DNA from: JAWXCB01 sp034440455
GTDB taxonomy: Bacteria; Bacteroidota; Bacteroidia; Chitinophagales; CAIOSU01
Direction: 5' to 3'
Length of the DNA stretch: 23,891 nt
NCBI GenBank assembly: GCA_034440455.1
Contig: JAWXCB010000086.1
Coordinates: 1 to 23,891 of the forward strand
How positions within the stretch are numbered: position 1 is the stretch's first letter; the number at the start of each line of letters is the position of its first letter. The position numbers and the translations under genes are program-made. Shown one piece after another: positions 1 through 6,904 of the stretch. A model generated the notes under the pieces. That model saw only the letters and a list, made by a program, of their open reading frames with translations. It did no database searches and was not told the origin of the DNA.

Positions 1-1560
1 AACTGCACTGCAACTGATACAAGGAATGTTACGGTCAATACAAATCCTGTTGTTGCTATCTCACCTGCATCTGCTGCAATTTGCGATGGAGGAAACGCAA
101 CACTCACAGCAAGCGGTGGTGCAACTTATCTGTGGAGCAATTCAGCAATTACGCAAAGCATCACGGTGAATCCGGCATCAACAACTTCTTACAGCGTTAC
201 TGCTACGGACGTAAATTCTTGTTCTGCAACTGCATCGGCAACGGTAACTGTGAATACGCTTCCCAACGCGACAATCTCCCCGGCAACCGCGTCCATCTGC
301 ACCGGTTCCAGCGCTACGCTCACAGCAAACGGTGGAACAACTTATTTATGGAGCACTACGGAAATTACACTGAGCATTACTGTTTCTCCATTAGCAACAA
401 CTACTTATTCTGTTACGGTAACTGATGCAAACTCATGTTCGGTAGTGGTTACAAGAGATGTAAATGTCGGAGCGAGTCTTGTAGTGAATATCTCACCTGC
501 GGTTGTTGCGATATGTGAAGGCGCAAGCACAACATTAACTGCAAGCGGAGGAACATCCTTCGTATGGAGTACAACGGAAATCACATCAAGTATCATCGTA
601 AGCCCGCTTGCGGCAACAACTTATTCCGTTACTGCCAGCGATGTAAGCGGCTGCACGGGAACTGCTTCGCGTGATGTTACAGTAAATACAAATCCAACAG
701 CAGTAATCACTCCGGCAACCGTTTTAATTTGCGCAGGTGAAAATGCTACGCTCAATGCAACCGGTGGCATCAACTACAGTTGGAGTACGACTGAAATCAC
801 TCCTGTAATCACAGTTGCGCCAATCACAACTTCAACGTATGATGTAACCGTTACCGACATCAACGGATGCACTGCGAGCACATCTCGCGATGTTACGGTG
901 AATGCGCTTCCCATCGCTGCAATTACGCCTGCATCATCAGCAATTTGTGAAGGTGCGAATACAACATTGACTGCAAGCGGTGGCGTGAGTTACGCATGGA
1001 GTAACGGTTTGGGAACAACTCAAACAGTGCCTGTTTCACCTGCTGCAACTACATCATACTCTGTCACGGTTACTGACGTGAATAACTGCGAGGCTTCAAC
1101 TTCTGAAATTATTACAGTGAACACGTTGCCATTAGCTTCAATTATATCCACGCCATCAACTATCTGTGAAGGCGGTAGTTCTTCGCTCTTTGCAACGGGT
1201 GGAACTTCCTACGCTTGGAGCACTACTGAAATCACACCGGATATTCTTGTTTCACCAAACACTACTTCTACCTATTCTGTCACGGTAACTGATGCGAACA
1301 ATTGTTCGGCAACTACCTCTTCAACCGTGCAGGTAAATGCAAATCCGCTTGTTGCCATTTCGCCTGCATCAAGCAGTATCTGTGGCGGGCAAAACGTGCC
1401 GCTCTCTGCTACTGGCGCGACAACCTATTTATGGAGTACGTCAGAAGCGGGAACAACAATCACGGTTTCGCCATTTGCAACAACTAATTATTCAGTGACA
1501 GGCACCGATGCCAACAACTGCACAGGCACAGGTTCCTCAACGGTTGATGTGTTGCAATCT
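1..1560 (+). repeat. In-gene tandem Ig-like repeats, 216-219 bp period, seven copies
   Basis: The Ile-Cys anchor codons of successive repeats begin at 79, 295, 511, 727, 943, 1162 and 1378. The spacings are 216, 216, 216, 216, 219 and 216 bp, so the unit is 72 residues with one single-codon insertion. DNA identity between copies is partial, so they are old or diversified duplications. The array ends near 1560, where SprB-like repeats take over. Confidence 0.9.
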
Positions 1561-2766
1561 GTTACTATTACTCCAATTGCCGATGATGTTTCCTGCAATG
1601 GCGAATCAGATGGCGCGGTGAATATTACAGTGAATGGCGGACAGTTACCTTACTCTTATCTCTGGAGCAATGGAGCAGTTACACAAAATATTTCCGGTGT
1701 GCCTGCAAACAATTATTCCGTGACCGTTACCGATGCCATCAACTGCGGAGCGACAGCGGGAGCAATCGTAGCAGAACCAAATGCGATTGCGATTACTGAA
1801 ACTATCGCAGACATAAGTTGTCTGGGTGAAGCTGATGGTGCAATTGATATTACACTCAACGGTGGCGCAACCCCCTACGCTTACGCATGGAGCGATGGCG
1901 ATTTAAATGAAGACAGAATCAATCTTTCTTCCGGCAATTATTCTGTTGAAGTGATGGATGCAAACTCTTGCGCTGTCACTGCGGATTATTTTGTGCGCGA
2001 AGGCGATGTAATTATTCTAAATGCAACGGAAACAAATCCGACATGCGCGTTTAACGGAAATGACGGAACCATCACCGTGAGCGGCACAGGCGGAACAGAG
2101 CCTTATACTTACGCATGGTCAAATGGAAACGGAGCCGGAACCAATGCTGCGGTTGCCCCGGGAGATTATACCGTTACGGTGACTGATGATAACGGCTGCG
2201 CGGAAACTGCGGATTTCACGTTGACTTATGAATATGTCTTTACTGCCGATGCAGGAAATGGAGCAACTATCACGGTGGGTCAATCCGTAACGCTGGGCTA
2301 CACTACAGCAGGCAATGCAGGAAATATCGTATCGAATATTTGGTCGCCTGCTGCCTCGCTGAATTGTGGCGCTTGCCCAGAGCCTGATGCTACGCCTGAA
2401 GTGACAACGCTTTATACGATTACAGTTTTGAACGAAGAAGGTTGTCCCGCTACTGACACGATTCGCGTTTCTGTGATTGAAGAAGGTGAAGTGGTTGCGC
2501 CCAACGTGTTTACTCCCGATGGCGATGGCAACAATGATGATTTTCAGATTTACGGAAACCTCGAAACCATCAAATTTTTTGAAGCGCAGATTTACAACCG
2601 CTGGGGCGAGAAAATCTTTGAATCAAACGACCCTACTTTCAAATGGAACGGCATCTATCGCGGAAACTTATTGCGTCCTGATGTCTATATCTATCAGGTA
2701 AGGCTCAACACGTTGAGCAATTCACAAGTAAGAGTAAAGAAAGGCTCGGTGACGCTGATGCGGTAA
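1..2766 (+). CDS. Giant repeat adhesin with gliding-type T9SS C-terminal domain, 5'-truncated by the window
   Basis: The frame is open from base 1 with no start, so this is the last 921 residues of a longer surface protein. In order it shows seven Ig-like repeats of about 72 residues (each with an IC-x-G-x motif, a later Y-x-W-S motif and a T-x-Y-S-V-T strand), three SprB-like repeats (SCNGESDGA, SCLGEADGA and TCAFNGNDGT, each followed by PY-x-YxWSxG), a PKD-like segment, and a terminal domain. The terminal domain has FTPDGDGNNDDF, IYNRWGEKIF and RPDVYIYQV and ends in VTLMR. That ending is the type B CTD (gliding motility-associated, CHU_C) recognised by the type IX secretion system. Such proteins are exported and act at the cell surface in adhesion or gliding. 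The ligand cannot be read from sequence. The next feature downstream is an RNA gene with its own promoter; no clear terminator follows this gene. Confidence 0.9.
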   Translation, partial: NCTATDTRNVTVNTNPVVAISPASAAICDGGNATLTASGGATYLWSNSAITQSITVNPASTTSYSVTATDVNSCSATASATVTVNTLPNATISPATASICTGSSATLTANGGTTYLWSTTEITLSITVSPLATTTYSVTVTDANSCSVVVTRDVNVGASLVVNISPAVVAICEGASTTLTASGGTSFVWSTTEITSSIIVSPLAATTYSVTASDVSGCTGTASRDVTVNTNPTAVITPATVLICAGENATLNATGGINYSWSTTEITPVITVAPITTSTYDVTVTDINGCTASTSRDVTVNALPIAAITPASSAICEGANTTLTASGGVSYAWSNGLGTTQTVPVSPAATTSYSVTVTDVNNCEASTSEIITVNTLPLASIISTPSTICEGGSSSLFATGGTSYAWSTTEITPDILVSPNTTSTYSVTVTDANNCSATTSSTVQVNANPLVAISPASSSICGGQNVPLSATGATTYLWSTSEAGTTITVSPFATTNYSVTGTDANNCTGTGSSTVDVLQSVTITPIADDVSCNGESDGAVNITVNGGQLPYSYLWSNGAVTQNISGVPANNYSVTVTDAINCGATAGAIVAEPNAIAITETIADISCLGEADGAIDITLNGGATPYAYAWSDGDLNEDRINLSSGNYSVEVMDANSCAVTADYFVREGDVIILNATETNPTCAFNGNDGTITVSGTGGTEPYTYAWSNGNGAGTNAAVAPGDYTVTVTDDNGCAETADFTLTYEYVFTADAGNGATITVGQSVTLGYTTAGNAGNIVSNIWSPAASLNCGACPEPDATPEVTTLYTITVLNEEGCPATDTIRVSVIEEGEVVAPNVFTPDGDGNNDDFQIYGNLETIKFFEAQIYNRWGEKIFESNDPTFKWNGIYRGNLLRPDVYIYQVRLNTLSNSQVRVKKGSVTLMR
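1561..2230 (+). repeat. Three SprB-like repeats inside the adhesin gene
   Basis: Three consecutive modules of about 70-75 residues have the pattern SC-N-G-x-x-D-G-x-I-x-I, then G-x-x-PY-x-Y-x-W-S-x-G, then G-x-Y-x-V-x-V-x-D. This is characteristic of the SprB repeat of large Bacteroidota gliding adhesins. They lie between the Ig-like array and the PKD-like/CTD region. Confidence 0.75.
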
Positions 2767-2976
2767 CTTGAACGGATATTTTCCGGTGTAGAAATTCTTC
2801 CTTGAAATAAACTCTCATGTTTCTCTACTATACAGTGCATCTGGCGAGAAATGCACCTTCCTTGACAACTCGCTGATTGCAAGTTGATTAGAAATTATTG
2901 AACGTGAATAGATACCATTTTGGATACCAGAATTTAAACAAACATTAAGGATGCGTAAAAGGGGTATCTAAAAAAA

Positions 2977-3008
2977 TTTGTCACCTAAAACAAATAACTA
3001 TACATTTG
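2977..3008 (+). promoter_or_regulatory. Bacteroidota-type promoter (TTTG-N20-TACATTTG)
   Basis: TTTG at 2977-2980 and TACATTTG at 3001-3008 are separated by 20 nt. This matches the Bacteroidota sigma consensus TTTG-N19-21-TAnnTTTG exactly. Transcription would start near 3014. The 8-nt inverted pair TAGATACC (2909-2916) and GGTATCTA (2963-2970) lies just upstream and could be an operator, though this is speculative. The rest of 2767-2976 holds only a small hairpin (2835-2856) and no gene. Confidence 0.7.
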
Positions 3009-3013
3009 CATCT

Positions 3014-3190
3014 CTTTTGAAAGAAATCATGACAACGATACGCGTATATAAAAGTGATCGAAGCAGTTGCTGCACACCCCGAACCTTTTCGGGTAGTGCG
3101 GAGATAGCCTGCGCGTGTCGTTTGCGATATTGCTGATTGTTTTAGCAAGAAATAAACGAAACCCGGGCAAGTCAGTCTGGGTTTTTTTTT
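3014..3190 (+). ncRNA. Candidate structured ncRNA of about 177 nt, 6S-like architecture
   Basis: The segment lies between a consensus promoter and a T9 terminator and contains no convincing gene. An 11-bp closing stem pairs 3034-3044 with 3112-3122 (one G-U). An asymmetric internal bubble (3045-3069 and 3102-3111) separates it from an apical hairpin: 3070-3075 with 3096-3101, then 3078-3083 (CCCGAA) with 3088-3093 (TTCGGG), loop CCTT. A further 5-bp pairing (3025-3029 with 3134-3138) extends the base. The length and the plan of closing stem, central bubble and apical stem resemble 6S RNA (ssrS), an RNA polymerase regulator. I cannot match a sequence signature, so the class is inference. A tRNA-operon leader is the main alternative. 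Confidence 0.5.
3159..3190 (+). terminator. Rho-independent terminator of the candidate ncRNA
   Basis: AAACCC (3159-3164) pairs with GGGTTT (3179-3184) around a 14-nt loop and runs into nine consecutive T residues (3182-3190). An alternative CCGGGC/GCCCGG pairing spans the T tract. It lies 26 nt before tRNA-Cys, so the tRNAs are reached either by read-through or from a promoter I do not see. Confidence 0.6.
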
Positions 3191-3216
3191 GCCCGGAGCG
3201 CTCTTGCCCACAAGTT

Positions 3217-3288
3217 GAACGGGATGTCGAGTGGTGAGGCGGCAGTCTGCAAAACTGCTTTCTGCGGGTTCGATTCCCGCCCCGTTCT
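3217..3288 (+). tRNA. tRNA-Cys (GCA)
   Basis: A 72-nt cloverleaf: acceptor GAACGGG pairs with CCCGTTC (3281-3287). The anticodon stem is GCAGT/ACTGC around loop CTGCAAA, giving anticodon GCA at 3249-3251. The T arm has GGTTCGATT. The discriminator base is U (3288), the known identity element of tRNA-Cys. CCA is not encoded. Confidence 0.93.
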
Positions 3289-3291
3289 CAT

Positions 3292-3365
3292 GGGAGTGTG
3301 GCTGAGGCTGGTCAAAGCACCGGACTGAAAATCCGGCAATACAGGTTCAATTCCTGTCGCTCCCG
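3292..3365 (+). tRNA. tRNA-Phe (GAA)
   Basis: Acceptor GGGAGTG (3292-3298) pairs with CGCTCCC (3358-3364, one G-U). The anticodon stem is CCGGA/TCCGG around loop CTGAAAA, giving anticodon GAA at 3327-3329. The T stem is ACAGG/CCTGT. The D stem is short (GCT/AGC). The apparent discriminator is G, where tRNA-Phe usually has A. CCA is not encoded. It is only 3 nt from tRNA-Cys and 15 nt from the rtcB start codon. Confidence 0.88.
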
Positions 3366-3380
3366 CAAAATATTTGAAAT

Positions 3381-4745
3381 ATGATTACTGGAAAAGACCT
3401 GATTGAAATGGGCTACAAGCCCTCCAAATGGTTTAAAGAAGCCATTGAATTCGCCAATGCAAAAGAATTGAGCGGAGAACAACTGATTGCGTACCTGAAA
3501 ACGGTAAGCCCGAAGATTGTTGAGCCTTTCAAAGAGCCGGTTGAATTTTATCTCAACATAAAGGCAGAATCCGAAGAAGAAGAAGCAAATGTTCAGGCTG
3601 TTCTTTCTACGATGAAAGAACTGATGAAAACTCCCACTTTGGTTGGCGGTTCGGTGATGCCTGATGCCTGCCCAACAGGAGAAGGGCAGGTTCCCGTAGG
3701 CGGTGTTGTCGTGGCTAAAAATGCAATTCATCCTTCCATGCACAGCGCGGACATTTGTTGTTCGGTGATGATGACGAACTTTGGGCACATTGCGCCAAAG
3801 GCAATTTTGGATGCCGCTCATTCAATCACGCATTTTGGCGCTGGGGGGAGGGAAGAATTTTCGACCTTGCCGAAGGAGTTTGAGCAGCAGATGGCAGCGA
3901 ATAAATTCCTGAGCAGCGAACGAAGCTTAAATTTCGCACGGCAGCATTTGGCAACTCAGGGTGACGGCAACCACTTTCTCTTTGTAGGCTTTTCAAAGAA
4001 GACAGGGGAAACTATGATGGTTACGCATCACGGCAGTCGTGGATTTGGAGCGCACCTCTATTCGCAGGGAATGAAGTTGGCGGAACATTTCCGCAAGGAG
4101 ATTTCTCCTAAGACTTTAGAAAGAAATGCTTGGATTCCGTTTGACACGGATGAAGGAAAAGCCTATTGGGAAGCATTGCAATTAGTACGGGAGTGGACAA
4201 AATTGAATCATACAACCATACATGAAGCGACCGCAGAGAAACTTCGTTTAGAACCGGTGGACAGGTTTTGGAACGAACACAATTTTGTGTTTAAAGAAGG
4301 TGATTTATTTTATCACGCGAAGGGAGCCACACCGCTCGATGACAAGTTTGTGCCTGATTCAAAAGAAGGGTTGCGGCTGATTCCTTTGAATATGAGCGAA
4401 CCTGTCTTGATTGTGAAAGGCGAAACCACAGAGAATAATCTGGGCTTTGCGCCACATGGCGCAGGACGAAATATCAGCAGGAATAAGCATAAGAAAAAGA
4501 ATGCTCACAGGACTTTTCAGGAAATCTTTCAAGAAGAAACAAAAGGTCTTGACGTGCGGTTTTTTTCAGGCAACATTGACATTTCAGAATTACCAAGCGC
4601 TTATAAAAATGCTCAGATGGTAAAAGACCAAATGAAAGAGTTTAATCTCGGAGAAATTGTGGACGAAATTCTTCCGTTTGGCTGCATCATGGCTGGCGAT
4701 TGGATGAAGGATGCGCCCTGGAGAAAAAAGAAGAGAGGAGGATAG
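3381..4745 (+). CDS. rtcB: RtcB-family RNA ligase
   Basis: This 454-residue protein belongs to the Mn/GTP-dependent RNA-splicing ligase family, which joins 2',3'-cyclic phosphate (or 3'-P) ends to 5'-OH ends through a histidine-guanylate intermediate. The metal-site motifs are visible: ADICC (D124, C127 by alignment), GDGNHF (N197, H198), HHGSRG (H216) and the H300-N301 region. KGATP lies at 314-318. HGAGRNISR carries H359, the expected GMP-linked histidine. The length is near the family norm, with a divergent C-terminal part. ATG at 3381 is the first start and lies 15 nt after tRNA-Phe, so co-transcription with the tRNAs is likely. Known roles are tRNA repair or splicing and RNA healing; the substrate here is unproven. 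Confidence 0.93.
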   Translation: MITGKDLIEMGYKPSKWFKEAIEFANAKELSGEQLIAYLKTVSPKIVEPFKEPVEFYLNIKAESEEEEANVQAVLSTMKELMKTPTLVGGSVMPDACPTGEGQVPVGGVVVAKNAIHPSMHSADICCSVMMTNFGHIAPKAILDAAHSITHFGAGGREEFSTLPKEFEQQMAANKFLSSERSLNFARQHLATQGDGNHFLFVGFSKKTGETMMVTHHGSRGFGAHLYSQGMKLAEHFRKEISPKTLERNAWIPFDTDEGKAYWEALQLVREWTKLNHTTIHEATAEKLRLEPVDRFWNEHNFVFKEGDLFYHAKGATPLDDKFVPDSKEGLRLIPLNMSEPVLIVKGETTENNLGFAPHGAGRNISRNKHKKKNAHRTFQEIFQEETKGLDVRFFSGNIDISELPSAYKNAQMVKDQMKEFNLGEIVDEILPFGCIMAGDWMKDAPWRKKKRGG

Positions 4746-4760
4746 CTTAAAGAGATAAAG

Positions 4761-4826
4761 GGCTTGTCCGCATAGGTTAAACTGTCGCATAGGCAACAGT
4801 AAATCTTGGGACAAGCCACTTTTTAT
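4761..4826 (+). terminator. Hairpin terminator after rtcB
   Basis: GGCTTGTCC (4761-4769) pairs with GGACAAGCC (4809-4817), and a nested ACTGT/ACAGT stem (4781-4785, 4796-4800) sits in the loop. A short T run follows (4820-4824). CGCATAGG is repeated directly at 4769 and 4786. It separates rtcB from the convergent tmRNA and may block read-through from both sides. Confidence 0.6.
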
Positions 4827-4851
4827 TAACATTTTCTATATTATCTAAAAG

Positions 4852-5224
4852 TGGAGCTGGTGGGAGTCGAACCCACGTCCAGACGAGATGTCAACACAAC
4901 GACTACATGCTTAGTTACCTTTTGATTTAGGGAAGCGGCAGGAGAGGCAACGCACCAAACTGCAACCCGATCTCCTGTTTACGTATGATGCACCGGAGCG
5001 CTTGCATCATCCGACCCGATAAGTATGGTGCTCATTCACGCGCCTGTCGGGCGAAACACATGAGGAGCAGGCACTTAGATTCGCTTTGCGAATTAAGCAG
5101 CCATGGCGTAGTTTACTTCGCCATTTATAAAACTAGTTGTGTGCGTTGAGATTCACGAGCCAAATTGCACAATGCTCGGCATGCCGGTGTACTGCCACAC
5201 CCGCTGTCAATTCCGGTCAGCCCC
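4852..5224 (-). ncRNA. ssrA: tmRNA (transfer-messenger RNA)
   Basis: Read on the minus strand, the 5' end GGGGCTGAC (from 5224) pairs with the 3' end CAGCTCC plus discriminator A (4852), forming the tRNA-like acceptor. The T arm GGGTTCGACTCCC lies at 4862-4874, and the conserved GCATGCCGAG lies at 5175-5184. The tag frame reads GGC GAA GTA AAC TAC GCC ATG GCT GCT TAA (5122 down to 5093), giving GEVNYAMAA. The resume codon is assumed to be GGC. The length, about 373 nt, suits a one-piece tmRNA. With SmpB it rescues stalled ribosomes and tags products for proteolysis. CCA is not encoded. Confidence 0.95.
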
Positions 5225-5266
5225 AATTTTATTTCAAGGAACAAATTCGATGTGATAATACAGAAA

Positions 5267-5298
5267 CAAAGGTAAAGGTTCCATGGGGATAGTTTCAA
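5267..5298 (-). promoter_or_regulatory. Putative ssrA promoter
   Basis: On the minus strand TACCTTTG (5274 to 5267) matches the Bacteroidota TAnnTTTG element, with TTG (5298 to 5296) 21 nt upstream. The start would be near 5260, giving a precursor leader of about 36 nt before mature tmRNA. The upstream TTG lies inside the left arm of the 5293-5371 inverted repeat. Confidence 0.55.
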
Positions 5299-5371
5299 GT
5301 TTAGAGTTTGAAGTTTGAAGCTAAGTTTGAAAACAACTTTAAACCTCAAACTCCAAACTTAAAACTTGAAA
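5293..5371. repeat. Long imperfect inverted repeat between ssrA and the LKR-like gene
   Basis: Arm 1 (5293-5320) and the reverse complement of arm 2 (5344-5371) match at 24 of 28 positions, built from AGTTTGAAGTTTGAAG-like units. The 23-nt loop contains TAAGTTTG (5322-5329), which resembles a -7 element for the rightward gene. Arm 2 runs over that gene's start codon. It looks like an interspersed palindromic repeat inserted between divergent transcription units. Confidence 0.75.
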
Positions 5372-6568
5372 AGCATCGGCATTATTCGCGAAGGCAAAAA
5401 GCCCCCCGATTCGCGCGTGGCGATTTCACCGAAAGAGTGCAGGCAGTTGTTAGATAAATTTCCTGCTGTTGAAATAAAAGCGCAACCTTCATCAAGCCGC
5501 TGCTTTTCAGATAATGAATTTGCGGAACAAGGAATTCTGCTGGCAGAAGATGTAAGAGATTGCGCCATCTTGATTGGGGTGAAAGAAGTTCCGGTTGAAC
5601 AACTTATTCCTGACAAGACATACTTGTTTTTTTCACACACCATCAAAAAACAACCGCAAAACAAAAAGCTCTTACAAGAAATCATCAAAAAGAAAATCAG
5701 GCTGATTGATTATGAATGTATCACCGATGAAAAAGGAATCCGCGTGATTGCATTTGGAAAATGGGCGGGCATCGTTGGCGCGCACAACGGGCTTTTCACT
5801 TGGGGAAAGAAAACAGGAAAATTGGATTTAAAGCGCGTGGGTAAATACAAAGATTATGCAGCGCTGAAAGAGGATTACAAAAAAATTAAAATTCCCCCTG
5901 TGCGTATTCTCATCACCGGTGATGGCAGAGTAGCGAGTGGCGCGGTGGAGGTGATGGGGTTACTGAACATAAAAAGAGTTTCACCGGAAGAATATCTGAG
6001 CGGCAATTTCAGCGAAGCCGTTTACGCTCAGCTTTCTCCAAAAGAGATGTATGCACACAAAAGCGAAAAGCCTTTTGACTTGCACGAGTTCTTTCAGAAG
6101 CCTGACGAATTCAGTTGTGATTTCAGAAAATGGTATGGCAACACAGATTTAATGCTCAACGCTATTTTCTGGGACCCGCGCGCTCCGCGTTATTTTTCGT
6201 TAAACGAAATGAAATCGCCTGATTTCAAAATCAGAGCAATTGCAGATATTTCCTGCGATATCAATGGTTCTGTTCCCGCTACGCTGCGCTCCACAACAAT
6301 TGCCGAACCTGTGTTCGGTTATGACCCGCAAACGCAAAAAGAAACTGCACCCTTCCAATCACACACGATTGATATGATGGCGGTTGACAATCTTCCGAAT
6401 GAATTACCACGCGATGCTTCGGAGAGTTTCGGAGAAATAATGGCGAATGTAGTGTTGCCGGAATTGCTGAAAGAAAAGAGCGGAATGATTGAACGCGCTA
6501 CGGTTGCACAGAATGGGGATTTAACAACGCGCTATGAATATCTGCGAGATTACCTGAACGGAGGCTGA
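5366..6568 (+). CDS. Saccharopine dehydrogenase / lysine-ketoglutarate reductase-like enzyme
   Basis: This 400-residue cytoplasmic oxidoreductase of the alanine dehydrogenase/PNT fold resembles the LKR half of AASS and yeast Lys1. It shows IGIIREGK and DSRVAISP at the N-terminus, IGVKEVP with K73, FFSHTIKKQ with H91 (the Lys1 catalytic Lys/His pair by alignment), and IRLIDYE plus GKWAGIVGAHN around 112-141. A nucleotide-binding loop ILITGDGRVASGAV follows near 181-194. The expected reaction is lysine plus 2-oxoglutarate to saccharopine or the reverse; the direction is unknown. The SDH partner of AASS is not fused and not nearby. The start must be TTG at 5366, since the conserved MKSIGIIREG begins there and no ATG precedes it. 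That start lies inside the inverted repeat. Confidence 0.82.
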   Translation: MKSIGIIREGKKPPDSRVAISPKECRQLLDKFPAVEIKAQPSSSRCFSDNEFAEQGILLAEDVRDCAILIGVKEVPVEQLIPDKTYLFFSHTIKKQPQNKKLLQEIIKKKIRLIDYECITDEKGIRVIAFGKWAGIVGAHNGLFTWGKKTGKLDLKRVGKYKDYAALKEDYKKIKIPPVRILITGDGRVASGAVEVMGLLNIKRVSPEEYLSGNFSEAVYAQLSPKEMYAHKSEKPFDLHEFFQKPDEFSCDFRKWYGNTDLMLNAIFWDPRAPRYFSLNEMKSPDFKIRAIADISCDINGSVPATLRSTTIAEPVFGYDPQTQKETAPFQSHTIDMMAVDNLPNELPRDASESFGEIMANVVLPELLKEKSGMIERATVAQNGDLTTRYEYLRDYLNGG

Positions 6569-6598
6569 ATGTGCGCCTGCAGCGCAGCATTCCAAAAA

Positions 6599-6829
6599 TC
6601 AATCTTTTGATTTCTTTCTTTCCTTCTTTATAAATTTTCCTTCCTTAATCACATCCTGGTCATCGCGCTCAAGAAATTTTTTATCGTCAACATGACGGTT
6701 CAGAAACTCATTCACCTTTTGAATATCCATAGTGCTTTTTATTTCACCGAATTCGTTGATGCTCATTTCAAAACCTTCAAGTTCTTTATGAAGTTGTGGT
6801 TTGCCTGTTTTTGATTTTTTCTTTGGCAT
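6599..6829 (-). CDS. Small basic conserved-type hypothetical protein
   Basis: I do not recognise a family. From the ATG at 6829 the product has 76 residues: a lysine-rich start (MPKKKSKTGKP), a middle containing FEMSINEFGEI and VNEFLNRHVDDKKF, and a lysine-rich end (KKERKKSKD). There is no signal peptide or membrane segment. An upstream in-frame ATG (6871) would add 14 residues resembling untranslated AT-rich sequence, so I prefer 6829. It is divergent from the 6905 gene with a 75-bp gap. The compact motif-like middle and clean start suggest a real gene, probably cytoplasmic. Confidence 0.65.
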   Translation of the reverse strand: MPKKKSKTGKPQLHKELEGFEMSINEFGEIKSTMDIQKVNEFLNRHVDDKKFLERDDQDVIKEGKFIKKERKKSKD

Positions 6830-6904
6830 CGGGATGATTTTATTTAGTTCTAAAGTTAGTGAAGATGTCAATACTGCAGAAGCCCCTTTGTTATCTTTAG
6901 CCCC

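Noticed and set aside
3029..3136. 35-codon cysteine-rich ORF inside the candidate ncRNA
   Set aside because: The region is dominated by stable stems, the codon pattern is unlike neighbouring genes, and the terminator and promoter suit an RNA gene better.
3312..3821. Minus-strand 169-codon ORF across tRNA-Phe and the start of rtcB
   Set aside because: It overlaps a tRNA and the motif-rich coding frame of rtcB on the other strand, and the translation has no family features.
5125..5349. Minus-strand ORF over the tmRNA 5' half
   Set aside because: It is contained largely in the structural RNA and the inverted repeat.
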